DNA of 64,000 nt from contig NZ_JBFAAI010000009.1 of the NCBI RefSeq assembly GCF_040639655.1, positions 62,001 through 126,000 on the forward strand. Reading direction: 5' to 3'. Shown one piece after another: positions 39,321-47,684 of this stretch (position 1 is its first letter; each line of letters starts with the position of its first letter). The stretch is from Actinoplanes sp040639655 (GTDB taxonomy: Bacteria; Actinomycetota; Actinomycetes; Mycobacteriales; Micromonosporaceae). Both the position numbers and the translations under genes were made by a program. Below the pieces are notes generated by a model. The model saw nothing but the letters and a program-made list of their open reading frames with translations, was not told the DNA's origin and ran no database searches.

Positions 39321-39962
39321 ATGCTTGCTGAGCTCTGGCCACCGTACGGACTGCTGATCACCACGCCGCGCCTGGAACTGCGGCTGCCCCACGAAGCGGA
39401 GCTCGCCGAGCTGGCCGACCTGGCCGGACGGGGCGTGCACCCGCCGGGCGAGCGACCGTTTCTGACCCCGTGGACCGATGGCACGTACACCGACCGTGCC
39501 CGCGACGTGCTGCAAGGGTACTGGTCCGACCTGGCCGAGTGGACCGTCTCGTCGTGGTGTCTGCAACTGGCGGTGCTGCGGGCCGGGCAGCCGCTCGGCA
39601 TGGTGGCGCTGCGGGCCAAGGACTTCCCGGTGGTACGGGAGGTGGCCACCTTCTCCTGGCTCGGCCTGGAGCACCACGGCAAGGGATTCGGCACCGAGGC
39701 GAGGATCGGCCTGCTCACGCTCGCCTTCGACCACCTCGGTGCACATGCCGCACGGACCGAGGTGTTCCAGGACAACCACGCCTCGCAGGGGGTGTCCCGC
39801 AAACTCGGCTACCAGCCGGACGGCATCTCGGTGGACGCTCGCGGTACCGAGGCGCTGATCTCCGATCGGCTCCGCCTGACCCGGGAGCGATGGCAGGAGC
39901 AGCGACACCCACCGGTCACCGTCGACGGGGTGGATGCCTGCCGCTCCTGTTTCGGGATCTGA
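39321..39962 (+). CDS. GNAT-family N-acetyltransferase
   Basis: 213 residues from ATG 39321 (AGGA about eight bases upstream); ATG 39252 gives a longer version. RimJ/RimL-like GNAT fold: 'TPRLELRLPHEAELAEL' at the start and the acetyl-CoA loop region 'LEHHGKGFGTEARIGLLTLAF', then 'NHASQGVSRKLGYQPDG'. It transfers an acetyl group to an unknown amine. It lies just outside the biosynthetic cluster (97 bases from the first operator) and probably does not belong to it. Confidence 0.85.
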   Translation: MLAELWPPYGLLITTPRLELRLPHEAELAELADLAGRGVHPPGERPFLTPWTDGTYTDRARDVLQGYWSDLAEWTVSSWCLQLAVLRAGQPLGMVALRAKDFPVVREVATFSWLGLEHHGKGFGTEARIGLLTLAFDHLGAHAARTEVFQDNHASQGVSRKLGYQPDGISVDARGTEALISDRLRLTRERWQEQRHPPVTVDGVDACRSCFGI

Positions 39963-40058
39963 CTAGGCGCTCAGCGGCTTACCGAGGTTGAAGGGCGCCT
40001 CGCCTGGGCGAACGCGCCGGAGCCGCCGAGCCCACCCGCCGGGATGGTCCGCGCGGTG

Positions 40059-40078
40059 TTGTCTCGCTGGCGGGACAG
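40059..40078. promoter_or_regulatory. Cluster operator, copy 1
   Basis: TTGTCTCGCTGGCGGGACAG, an imperfect copy of the palindrome TTGTCTCGCCGGCGAGACAA found perfect at 55810. It lies 99 bases before an MbtH-like micro-ORF and 163 before the first carrier-protein gene. A dimeric repressor of TetR type would fit the size and symmetry; the regulator is not in the window. Confidence 0.7.
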
Positions 40079-40177
40079 CCACAGCATGGGGAGGGCCTGC
40101 GAAGTATTCGCGGGCCGCGGCCGGCTGATGTCGGCCGCCGGTCGGAGTCGACTGTCGATGGTGTGCACAGGAGAGTC

Positions 40178-40216
40178 GTGGCGAACCCATTCGAAGATCA
40201 GGAAGATGCCCGATGA
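40178..40216 (+). CDS. MbtH-like micro-ORF (12 codons), relic or leader peptide
   Basis: GTG 40178 with GGAGAG upstream encodes VANPFEDQEDAR and then stops. MbtH-like NRPS helper proteins begin 'M-x-N-P-F-D/E-D-E/D', so this is the first tenth of such a gene. Its stop overlaps ATG 40213 of a ten-codon ORF, whose stop in turn overlaps GTG 40242 of the carrier gene, a chain of overlapping starts that could couple translation. The same start occurs at 55884 downstream of another operator copy. Confidence 0.5.
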   Translation: MANPFEDQEDAR

Positions 40217-40241
40217 GTCGCGGCAGAGGGGCGGCGGGCAA

Positions 40242-40655
40242 GTGACGACCGGCATCGGCGACGGCATCCCGGCCGTACGCGGTTATCTCGACGGGCTGAT
40301 CCGGGCCCGGCTGACCAGCCCGTTCAGCGCCGACGTCCCGTTGGTCTCGCTCGGGTTCGACTCGCTCGCGGCCATCGAGCTGTGGGCCCGGCTGCGGACC
40401 GACCTCGGTGTGGACGTCCCGGCCGGCGATTTGCTGGATCTGACCCTGGACGGCCTCACGGCCCGGGTGCTGGCGGAGGGCGGGTCTGTCGCCGCGTCCG
40501 CTTCCGGACCGGTAGCCGGCGGACCTGCCGCTGACCTCGACGACGCCTCTCCGGAGGCCGCCGCTCAGCTGCTGGCGGCCCTCGACGGCCTGGACGACGC
40601 GGGTATGGAGCGTCTGGCGGCCGGACTCGGACCCGGGACAACGCCCGCGGACTGA
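40242..40655 (+). CDS. Acyl carrier protein with helical C-terminal tail
   Basis: 137 residues from GTG 40242 (AGAGGGG upstream); the frame is open further upstream. Carrier domain with the phosphopantetheine site 'SLGFDSLAAIEL' (Ser41). After residue 85 comes an Ala/Gly-rich linker and a helical tail 'SPEAAAQLLAALDGLDDAGM' that resembles the tail of the discrete acyltransferase at 56336-57964 ('SPEEAERLLASLDALTEDQL'). The shared tail may be a docking element. It forms the first operon of the cluster with the KAS III gene. Confidence 0.85.
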   Translation: MTTGIGDGIPAVRGYLDGLIRARLTSPFSADVPLVSLGFDSLAAIELWARLRTDLGVDVPAGDLLDLTLDGLTARVLAEGGSVAASASGPVAGGPAADLDDASPEAAAQLLAALDGLDDAGMERLAAGLGPGTTPAD

Positions 40656-40709
40656 GCTCGTCCTCCTCCTGAGAATCCTCGACCGGGCACCCGGGTCAGG
40701 GAATGCCGC

Positions 40710-40730
40710 GCGCCCGGCCCGGCCGGGCGC
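40710..40730 (+). terminator. Hairpin between the carrier and KAS III genes
   Basis: GCGCCCGGC (40710-40718) and GCCGGGCGC (40722-40730) form a perfect 9-bp stem with a three-base loop. It could partly terminate transcription after the carrier gene or simply protect the message end; both genes are on the same strand. Confidence 0.45.
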
Positions 40731-40808
40731 ATCGGCGGCGGGTGCCCGGGCCGCGCCGGCCATTGCCGTGGCTTGACGGCCAATCACACACCCCGTTGTG
40801 GAGCCTCG

Positions 40809-41726
40809 ATGACCTACTCCTCCATCTTCCTGAGCGGACCACGGTACGTGCTGGGAGAGACCGCGTCGCACCACAGTGAGACCCCGGAGCTGGAGGTGCG
40901 AGCCGGTGAGCTGGGATTGCCGTATGCCCCGGACCTCTGGGGATGGGGCCATGTGCATCGCAGCCGCAAGTCGCTGGAGGACCTGGCGATCGAGGCGGGC
41001 AAGGCGACTCTCCGCGCCGCCGGCGTCGACCCGTCCTCCGTCGACGCACTGGTGCTGTGCTGCACCAGTTTTCCCGGGGGTGCGGACAGCCACGGCAGTT
41101 TCGTGCGGGCCATCTCGGAAGGGCTGGGAACGGGCGAGACCGACTTCCTCGGCATCACGCTCGATCGATGCACGAACATGCTCGCGGGCCTGCGAGTCGC
41201 CGAGGCGTTCGTAACTGCCGGAATCCATCGCCGGGTTCTGGTCGTCACCACCGATCGAGTCACCGTCGAGGCGGAAAGGCTGGCCAAGTTCGCCCTGCTG
41301 AGCGACGGCGCGGCCGCTGTGCTGGTGTCCGACGGCGACGGGGAGTACGAGATCGTCGCCAGTGCCGCCGCGCACGAGATGAAGGACCTGGACTGGTCGA
41401 ACCAGATCAGTCCGGACCTGTCCCGTCGCGTGAACACGCAGCTGATGAAACGGGCGGCTATGGGAATCGACCAGGTCGACATCCTCATGCACACCAATAT
41501 CTTCGAAGCCATCATCGTCATGAAAGAGTTTCAGGCGGGATTCTCCGCAGCGCAGTTGTACACCGGCAACATCGCGCGGGTGGGCCACTGCTTCGCCGCT
41601 GACCCGATCATCAACCTGACGGACCTCGCAGCAGCCGGCCGCCTTCGCGACAACGGCCATTACCTGCTGGCCGCGTCGGTTCCCGGAGCGCGGTACGGGG
41701 TTCTCCTGCGCAAGCAGAATCGCTAG
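40809..41726 (+). CDS. Ketoacyl-ACP synthase III (FabH-like)
   Basis: 305 residues from ATG 40809 (GGAG six bases upstream). Thiolase fold with the expected triad: Cys121 in 'LDRCTNMLAGL', His228 in 'LMHTNIF' and Asn254 in 'TGNIARVGH'. 'LLSDGAAAVLVS' is the usual FabH core strand. KAS III enzymes start polyketide chains or, in natural-product clusters, transfer acyl groups to O or N (CerJ-like). Its position next to a single carrier protein suggests it acts on that carrier, by starter condensation or acyl transfer. It is not a housekeeping FabH, since no fab genes adjoin. Confidence 0.88.
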   Translation: MTYSSIFLSGPRYVLGETASHHSETPELEVRAGELGLPYAPDLWGWGHVHRSRKSLEDLAIEAGKATLRAAGVDPSSVDALVLCCTSFPGGADSHGSFVRAISEGLGTGETDFLGITLDRCTNMLAGLRVAEAFVTAGIHRRVLVVTTDRVTVEAERLAKFALLSDGAAAVLVSDGDGEYEIVASAAAHEMKDLDWSNQISPDLSRRVNTQLMKRAAMGIDQVDILMHTNIFEAIIVMKEFQAGFSAAQLYTGNIARVGHCFAADPIINLTDLAAAGRLRDNGHYLLAASVPGARYGVLLRKQNR

Positions 41727-41763
41727 CACTCGAACCGGCATCACGGAATGGCCGTCGGCGGCG

Positions 41764-41783
41764 TTGTCTCGCTGGCGAGACAA
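41764..41783. promoter_or_regulatory. Cluster operator, copy 2
   Basis: TTGTCTCGCTGGCGAGACAA, a palindrome with a single central mismatch. It precedes the eleven-gene operon starting at 42087 by about 300 bases, leaving room for a long leader. Confidence 0.75.
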
Positions 41784-41869
41784 TCGCCGGCCGGCACGTG
41801 CAGCGGGCCCATGGCGACAACGGCAGGCGGATCGCCGTCACGACATGTGGAATCGACGTCGGCGATTGC

Positions 41870-42004
41870 GCCTTTTGTCATGCCCATGAGTCCACGACCA
41901 TGTCTTTTCCGGACGGGTGCAAGGCCCGTCCCAGCGCGGGGAATGGGCATGGCGCCGGGGGAGGGCGGCGGATCTGGCGGGGCTGTGCCCCGGTCGCTTA
42001 GGTT
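41870..42004 (+). promoter_or_regulatory. Structured 5' leader of the main biosynthetic operon
   Basis: The 360 bases between the KAS III and acyl-CoA dehydrogenase genes contain no gene. Downstream of the operator, CATGCCCAT (41879-41887) can pair with ATGGGCATG (41943-41951), flanked by GCGCC/GGCGC and enclosing GGACGGG (41911-41917) paired with CCCGTCC (41925-41931). A separate stem CGGGGC/GCCCCG (41978-41983/41987-41992) is followed by GTCGCTTAGGTTTT, which looks like an attenuator or terminator about 80 bases before the first gene. No known riboswitch was recognised. Confidence 0.4.
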
Positions 42005-42086
42005 TTATCGAGCATCGCCTGATCAAGGTACCGCCGGGCTCGCGGCCGTCTCGACCGATGCTGACCTGCGGATTTGAAAGGTCGAT

Positions 42087-43304
42087 ATGACTTACGCGCT
42101 TTTCGGTGGTCTTGATGAGGGCATCCTGGCATTGCCGTTCTACGAGGAGCAGCACCGCACCTTGGCCGTGGAACTCGCCGACTGGTGCGCGGGCCACGCC
42201 GGGCTGTGGTCACGACCTCTGGAGCAGACCCCGGAAAAGGCGGGCCGGGAGATATTGAGTGCGCTCGGCTCGGCCGGCTGGCTGGGATTCCTCGATCCCG
42301 CGAACGGGTCCACCGCGGGTGACTACCGCTCTATCTGTCTGGCCAGGGAGATTCTTGCGTACGCCGACGATCTGGCGGATTTCGCCTTCTCCATCCAAGC
42401 GCTGTCAGCAACCCCGATCGTCCGATACGGAAACAGTGCGCAGCAGCGGGAATATCTGCCGCGAATGGCGTCGGGCGAGGTCGCGGGATCGTTCGCGATC
42501 TCGGAGGAGGAGGCCGGCTCCGACATCTCAGCGGTCGCTCTGACTGCCGGCCGAGTGTCCGGCGGCTACTTGTTGAACGGCCGGAAAGCCTGGATCGCCA
42601 ATGCCGGCATCGCGGATCTGCACTGCGTGATCGCGCGAACGGGCGGCGGACCCGGTGCGCTGGGGCTCACGGCGTTCCTGGTGCCGGCACGCACGCCTGG
42701 AGTCCGGGTGCTGGAGGAGGTGCGGCTGGTTGCTCCACGATCGTTCGGACACCTGGCCTTCGAAGACTGCCTGGTCCCCGAGTCGAGCGTCCTCGGACGT
42801 CCCGGACAGGGTTTCGTGATCGCGACGGACCTGCTGGAGCGCTTCCGGATGACGGTCGGGGCGGCGGCGGTGGGGTTTGCGCGGCGCGCGGTCGACTCGG
42901 CGGTCCAGCGGGCCCGTGAGCGACGGATCCACGGCGGCAGGCTGATGGACCTCCAGCTGGTGAAAGGTGCGCTTGCCGACATGGAGACGAGGCTCAACTG
43001 TTCGGCGATGTCGGTCGTGCGGGCGGCGTGGGAGCTCGACCACGGCAATCCCGGTTACGCGAAACATTCGAGTATCGCCAAGCTGGTCGCCACCGAGGCC
43101 GCACAGGAGATCGTCGATGCCGCCGTTCAGATCCACGGGGCAGCCGGCCTGGTCGCCGACAGCGTCCCCGAGCGCTTGTACCGGCAGGTCAGATCCCTGC
43201 GTATCTACGAGGGAGCGTCCGAGGTCCAGAAGATGATCATCGCGGACGCGCTGGGGCGACGGCCGCGCACGGGCCGATCCACACACGGGGAGAGCCATGA
43301 GTGA
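42087..43304 (+). CDS. Acyl-CoA/acyl-ACP dehydrogenase
   Basis: 405 residues from ATG 42087. Typical flavin-dependent dehydrogenase: FAD and substrate motifs 'GSFAISEEEAGSDISAV' (about 138-154), 'GRKAWIANAGIADLHCVIA' region, and C-terminal 'QIHGAAGLVADSVPERLYRQVR' with 'RIYEGASEVQKMIIA'. In triacsin biosynthesis an acyl-ACP dehydrogenase oxidises carrier-bound (succinyl-)hydrazinoacetate to the hydrazone; the neighbouring genes make that role attractive here. First gene of the large operon; its end overlaps the hydroxylase start by eight bases. Confidence 0.9.
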   Translation: MTYALFGGLDEGILALPFYEEQHRTLAVELADWCAGHAGLWSRPLEQTPEKAGREILSALGSAGWLGFLDPANGSTAGDYRSICLAREILAYADDLADFAFSIQALSATPIVRYGNSAQQREYLPRMASGEVAGSFAISEEEAGSDISAVALTAGRVSGGYLLNGRKAWIANAGIADLHCVIARTGGGPGALGLTAFLVPARTPGVRVLEEVRLVAPRSFGHLAFEDCLVPESSVLGRPGQGFVIATDLLERFRMTVGAAAVGFARRAVDSAVQRARERRIHGGRLMDLQLVKGALADMETRLNCSAMSVVRAAWELDHGNPGYAKHSSIAKLVATEAAQEIVDAAVQIHGAAGLVADSVPERLYRQVRSLRIYEGASEVQKMIIADALGRRPRTGRSTHGESHE

Positions 43305-44592
43305 CGAACAGCACTACGAGTGTGTCGGCGTAGGCGTCGGCCCCGCGAACCTGAGTCTTGCCTCTCTGCTGCACGGTTGTCCGGGGCTGCCGAACCTCTT
43401 CCTTGAGAAGCGTGAGGTGTTCAGTTGGCATGACGGACAGCAGATCCCCGATGCGACCCTCCAGGTGTCCATCTTCAAGGACCTGGTGAGCCTGTCCGAC
43501 CCGACCAGTCCCTTCTCGTTCCTGTCCTACCTGAAGGACAAGGGGCGGCTGTACCACTTCATCAATGCTCAGTTCAGCGCGGTGCCGCGGCAGGAGTTCC
43601 GCAATTACCTGGAATGGGCGAGCCGGCGCAACCACAACGTGGTGTTCGGCGAGGAGGTGGTGTCCGTCGACTTCGACGGCGCATTCGTACTGCGCACCAA
43701 CCGGCGCACCGTCACGGCGAACAACGTGGCGATCGGCATCGGCCGGCATCCCTGGGTGCCTGCGGTGGCCCGTGACCACCTCGGGCTCACCCAGTTCCAC
43801 GTCAGTGAGTTCGTACCTCTCAGCCGTGATGTGGCGGGCAAGAGAGTCTGCGTGGTCGGCGGCGGACAGTCGGGCGCTGAGGCCTTCCTCGACCTCATCT
43901 CGCGTCCGTCCGCCGAGCGCCCGCGCCGGGTCTCGTGGGTGTCGCGCCGCCGCAACTTCTACCCCATCGACGACTCGCCCTTCACCAACGACTTCTACAT
44001 GCCCGGCTACTCGGAATACTTCTCCCGGCTCGACCAGGAGACGCGCGAATCGTTGAACCGGGGACACGTCCTCACCAGTGACGGCATCTCCGAGGGCACC
44101 CTCCGCGAGATCTACCAGCGTATCTACGCCGAACGGTTCATCCACGGCAACACCGACCTGGTCTCGCTGTACCCGAACCGGAACGTGATGGCGGTCTCCG
44201 CCTCCGACAACGCGTGGTCGTTGAGGCTGTACAACAGCAACCATCCGGGGGTCCGCGGGCAGGTCGACGCCGATGTGGTGGTCTGGGCGACCGGGTTCCG
44301 TACCGTCGCGCCCGACTTTCTCGCGCCGATCGCGGACCGGCTCGAGCGTGAGGGCGACGAGTACCGCATCGACGGTGATTTCGCCGTGCGGTGGGACGGC
44401 CCGTCGAACCGGAACATCTTCCTGCAGAACGCGGCTCTGCAACAGCGCGGGCTGGCGGACAAGAACCTCAGTCTGCTCGCCTGGCGGAGCCAGCGCATCA
44501 TCGACCGCGTCCGGTGCGTTCGCAGTGACGATCCGGCCCCCTCGTTCATCGAATGGTCGGCGAAGCTCAGCTCGGACGAGAGCGTGGGGTGA
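43297..44592 (+). CDS. L-lysine N6-monooxygenase (SidA/IucD/PvdA family)
   Basis: 431 residues from ATG 43297. N-hydroxylating flavin monooxygenase: FAD site 'GVGVGPANLSLA' (11-22), 'FSWHDGQQIPDATLQVSIFKDLVSL' region typical of IucD-type enzymes, NADPH site 'VVGGGQSGAEAFLDL' (about 187-201) and the late motif 'DVVVWATGFR'. It hydroxylates the side-chain amine of lysine (or ornithine) with NADPH and O2. With the next two genes it matches the s56-p1 (Spb38) and triacsin sets that make hydrazinoacetic acid, where the substrate is lysine. The stop is three bases before the next start. Confidence 0.9.
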   Translation: MSDEQHYECVGVGVGPANLSLASLLHGCPGLPNLFLEKREVFSWHDGQQIPDATLQVSIFKDLVSLSDPTSPFSFLSYLKDKGRLYHFINAQFSAVPRQEFRNYLEWASRRNHNVVFGEEVVSVDFDGAFVLRTNRRTVTANNVAIGIGRHPWVPAVARDHLGLTQFHVSEFVPLSRDVAGKRVCVVGGGQSGAEAFLDLISRPSAERPRRVSWVSRRRNFYPIDDSPFTNDFYMPGYSEYFSRLDQETRESLNRGHVLTSDGISEGTLREIYQRIYAERFIHGNTDLVSLYPNRNVMAVSASDNAWSLRLYNSNHPGVRGQVDADVVVWATGFRTVAPDFLAPIADRLEREGDEYRIDGDFAVRWDGPSNRNIFLQNAALQQRGLADKNLSLLAWRSQRIIDRVRCVRSDDPAPSFIEWSAKLSSDESVG

Positions 44593-44595
44593 ACC

Positions 44596-45672
44596 ATGAC
44601 GCATGTCGACTTCGCCGTCGTCGGTGGGGGAATCCTCGGGTGCACGATCGCGCGGGAATTGGCGCTCCGGCATCCGTACGCCTCCGTGCTGGTGCTTGAA
44701 AAAGACGCCGTCGGGTCCGGAGCCAGTCGCCGGTCGGCCGGTCTGCATTTCCCTCGTGGCGCGACCGAGCGTGTACGCCGCATGACCGGCTACAGCCAGG
44801 CGTACTACCGGGCGCTGCTCGACGCGGATCCGGCGTTGCCCATTCATCCGGTCCCCATGCTGGTGGTGTCCGCACGGGGGTCCGCGGAGCAGGTGGAGAC
44901 GGCCTATCTCGACGAGGCCGGCCTGTCCCGCGTGGACGCGTTGCCGGACTGGCTGCCGCCACTGTCCGACGAGACGGCGGCCTGGACGGGCGAGGGCTGC
45001 CAGTACGCCGATGTCGGGGCGTTGACCCGGGCATTGGCGCGCTCGCTGCGGCCACGGACGAGTTTCCGGGAAGGCGTCTCCGTCGACTCGCTGGACCGGG
45101 CCGGGAGCGAATACGAACTCAGGCTCGGCACCGGGGAACGCGTCACGGCCCGCTCGGTCGTGCTCGCACCCGGCCCGTGGCTGGCCGCACCGGCCTGGCG
45201 GGAACGGCTCATCCCCCTCGGTGCCCGGGTGAAGAAGGTCGTCGCGCTGCACATCGAACAGCCGCCGCCGGCCGGCGCCGGAGTCGTCGTCTTCCACGAC
45301 GAGGACGCATTCCTGCTCCCGCTGCACGAGCAGGGGCGCTGGCTCTTCAGCTACACCAGTCAGACCTGGGACGTCGACCCCGACCGGCTCACCGGCGCTG
45401 TCTCCCCGCAGGACATGGCCGAGGCTCGCGAGGTGCTGAACCGGCGCGCTCCCGGCCTGGCCGGCTCCGCCCGCAGCGGACGGGTGTTCTGCGACGCGTA
45501 CAGCCAAGATCGGGAGCCGCTGGTGCGCGCTCTGGACGAGGAGGGCGGACTGGTGTTCGCGGGTGCCGCCAACGGCTCCGGCTACCGGCTCGCACCCGCC
45601 GTCGCCGCCGAGGCGGCACACCTGCTCCGTACCTCCGTTGAGAAAGTTTCCGACCAAGGGAGCCACCGATGA
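44596..45672 (+). CDS. FAD-dependent amine oxidase (DAO family), hydrazinoacetate-releasing type
   Basis: 358 residues from ATG 44596. Rossmann motif 'VVGGGILGCTIARELA' at the N-terminus, 'SGASRRSAGLHFPRG' (about 42-56) and a C-terminal 'FAGAANGSGYRLAPAVA' typical of the glycine/D-amino-acid oxidase (DAO) family. In s56-p1 biosynthesis the homologous position is held by Spb39, which oxidatively splits N6-(carboxymethylamino)lysine into hydrazinoacetic acid and aminoadipate semialdehyde. Same reaction is proposed here from the gene set. It overlaps the next gene by four bases (ATGA). Confidence 0.85.
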   Translation: MTHVDFAVVGGGILGCTIARELALRHPYASVLVLEKDAVGSGASRRSAGLHFPRGATERVRRMTGYSQAYYRALLDADPALPIHPVPMLVVSARGSAEQVETAYLDEAGLSRVDALPDWLPPLSDETAAWTGEGCQYADVGALTRALARSLRPRTSFREGVSVDSLDRAGSEYELRLGTGERVTARSVVLAPGPWLAAPAWRERLIPLGARVKKVVALHIEQPPPAGAGVVVFHDEDAFLLPLHEQGRWLFSYTSQTWDVDPDRLTGAVSPQDMAEAREVLNRRAPGLAGSARSGRVFCDAYSQDREPLVRALDEEGGLVFAGAANGSGYRLAPAVAAEAAHLLRTSVEKVSDQGSHR

Positions 45673-47684
45673 ACGTGAGCGTCTTCTCCACGGAGGAACT
45701 GCACCAGGCATTCGGCATCGAGATGAGCTCCGTGGAGGAGATGAGTGCCGGAGCCGGCTGGGGCCGGGTCGCACCGGGCGTCACCTCCGATCCGCACCAG
45801 CACGACGAGATCGAGATGTTCGTCGTCGTCGCCGGAGCCGGATGGGTGGCCTTCGACGGCCGCCGTGTCCGGGTGGAGCCGGGGACGGTGTGCCAGTTCG
45901 AGCCCTTCGAGACCCACGTCGTCGAGAACGACGGAGACGTCGACCTGGTCTTCTTCGACCTGTACTGGCGCGACCCGGCGCGCGCAGCCCAGGCCGCAGC
46001 GGCAGGTGGTACGCGCCGCCGGTTCCATGAGAGGCCGGTCTTCGTCTTCTCGACCCCGCCCACTCCCAACGGCGACCTCCACCTCGGTCACCTGTCCGGT
46101 CCCTACCTGGGAGCCGACGCCTACGTCCGGTTCCAACGCATGCGGGGCACCGAGGTGTGGCACCTCACCGGCAGCGACGACTTCCAGAGCTACGTGGTCG
46201 ACTGCGCCCGCCGTGAGGAGCGCGATCCGGCGCGGACCGCCGGGCACTACAGTGCCGAGATCGCCGCGACGCTGCGGCTGATGGACATCGACGTCGACCA
46301 GTACACGGTGACCAACGAGGACCCCGGCTACCGCGACGGTCTACAGCGATACTTCTCGAAGCTGGTCGGCTCGGGGGCGGTCACCGTCCAGCAGACGGCC
46401 GCCCTGGTGGACGCCGAGACGGGCGCCTACCTCTACGAGGTGGACGTCTCCGGCGGTTGCCCCGGATGCGGGGGCGGTACCAGCGGCAACATCTGCGAGG
46501 AGTGCGGCGAACCGAACGTCTGCGTCGACCTGGTCGACCCGCGCAGCAGCCGGTCGCAGGCGCCTCCGGAGCAGCGGCCCGTCGCACGCTACGTCCTGCC
46601 CCTCCACGAGTTCGGCAGCGAGATCGCCGATCACCACCGTCTCGGACGGGTCCCGGCCCGGCTCCGCGAACTGGCCGACCGGGTGTTCGCGCGTACCCGG
46701 CTCGACATTCCCGTGACCCACCCCTCGGACTGGGGCGTCGCGCCCGCGGACACGACTGTGGACGGGCAGGTGATCTGGGTCTGGCCGGAGATGTCCTACG
46801 GCTTTCTCCACGGCATCGAGGCCCTCGGCGGGCGTCTGGGCCGTGACTGGCAAGCCGGGACCCCCGAGCAGGACTGGAAGTTCGTCCACTTCTTCGGCTA
46901 CGACAACAGCTTCTACCATGCCGTGGTCTACCCGGCTCTCTACCGGTCGGCGTACCCGCGGTGGAATCCCGATATCGATTACCACGTCAACGAGTTCTAC
47001 CTGCTGGAGAACGGCAAGTTCTCCACCAGCAGGCGCCATGCCATCTGGGGCAAGCAGATCCTCCGGCCGGAGACCGTGGACGCGGTGCGCTTCTACCTGT
47101 CGCTCACGCGTCCGGAACGGCGGCGGACCAACTTCGAACTCGAGGAATACAGGGAGACCGTTCAGCGGGTCCTGGTGGACGGCTGGCAGGCATGGCTCAA
47201 CGACCTGGGCGTACGGGTCGCGGGGCAGTACGGCGGGATCGCCCCCGACGCCGGCGTCTGGACCCCTGAGCACACAGGGTTCCTCAATCGCCTGGGAATA
47301 CGTCTCGCCGCCGTCGCCGACAGCCTCGGGCCGGACGGATTCTCGCTGAACCGTGCGGCCGCGGAACTGGACGGGATCGTCACCGACACCCGGCGGTTCG
47401 CCGAAGCAGAGACACGGACCGCGCTGATCGCCGATTGGAAGGACGAAGCCCGGACGGCCGTCGCGCTGGAACTGGCCGCGGCGCAACTGCTGGCCCGCGC
47501 GGCCACGCCGATCATGCCTCGATTCGCTGCCCGGCTCGCCCGCGCGCTGGGGACGACCGACCAATCGTCCTGGCCTTCCCAGGTCGGGCTGGTCACCCCC
47601 GGCACCCGGATCGGCCTCGACAAACAGTCCTACTTCGCGGCACTGCCGTCGGACTGGCCGCTCGCCGGGGGAGCCACGGCATGA
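45669..47684 (+). CDS. Cupin-methionyl-tRNA-synthetase fusion, hydrazine synthetase
   Basis: 671 residues from ATG 45669. Residues about 1-115 are a cupin with metal ligands in 'PHQHDEIEMFVVVAGAG' and 'FEPFETHVVEND'. The rest is a class I synthetase of the MetRS type: 'STPPTPNGDLHLGHLSG' (HIGH motif HLGH), a zinc knuckle with two Cys pairs 'CPGCGG' and 'CEECGE' (about 264-281), and 'NGKFSTSRRHAI' (about 449-460) as the KMSKS loop. The known fusion Spb40 activates glycine and joins it to N6-hydroxylysine, the cupin forming the N-N bond. The domain order and KFSTS variant argue against protein-synthesis MetRS. Coupled by ATGA overlaps on both sides. Confidence 0.92.
   Translation: MNVSVFSTEELHQAFGIEMSSVEEMSAGAGWGRVAPGVTSDPHQHDEIEMFVVVAGAGWVAFDGRRVRVEPGTVCQFEPFETHVVENDGDVDLVFFDLYWRDPARAAQAAAAGGTRRRFHERPVFVFSTPPTPNGDLHLGHLSGPYLGADAYVRFQRMRGTEVWHLTGSDDFQSYVVDCARREERDPARTAGHYSAEIAATLRLMDIDVDQYTVTNEDPGYRDGLQRYFSKLVGSGAVTVQQTAALVDAETGAYLYEVDVSGGCPGCGGGTSGNICEECGEPNVCVDLVDPRSSRSQAPPEQRPVARYVLPLHEFGSEIADHHRLGRVPARLRELADRVFARTRLDIPVTHPSDWGVAPADTTVDGQVIWVWPEMSYGFLHGIEALGGRLGRDWQAGTPEQDWKFVHFFGYDNSFYHAVVYPALYRSAYPRWNPDIDYHVNEFYLLENGKFSTSRRHAIWGKQILRPETVDAVRFYLSLTRPERRRTNFELEEYRETVQRVLVDGWQAWLNDLGVRVAGQYGGIAPDAGVWTPEHTGFLNRLGIRLAAVADSLGPDGFSLNRAAAELDGIVTDTRRFAEAETRTALIADWKDEARTAVALELAAAQLLARAATPIMPRFAARLARALGTTDQSSWPSQVGLVTPGTRIGLDKQSYFAALPSDWPLAGGATA

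Noticed and set aside
39963..40058. Reverse frame ending GEAPFNLGKPLSA before the first operator
   Set aside because: Part of a long shadow frame across the cluster's first genes; no start or domain.
41870..42004. Naming the leader a lysine or glycine riboswitch
   Set aside because: The known consensus elements of these classes were not found; only generic stems are visible.
45669..47684. Reading this as a duplicate housekeeping methionyl-tRNA synthetase
   Set aside because: N-terminal cupin fusion, KFSTS in place of KMSKS and location in the hydroxylase/oxidase operon fit hydrazine synthetase instead.
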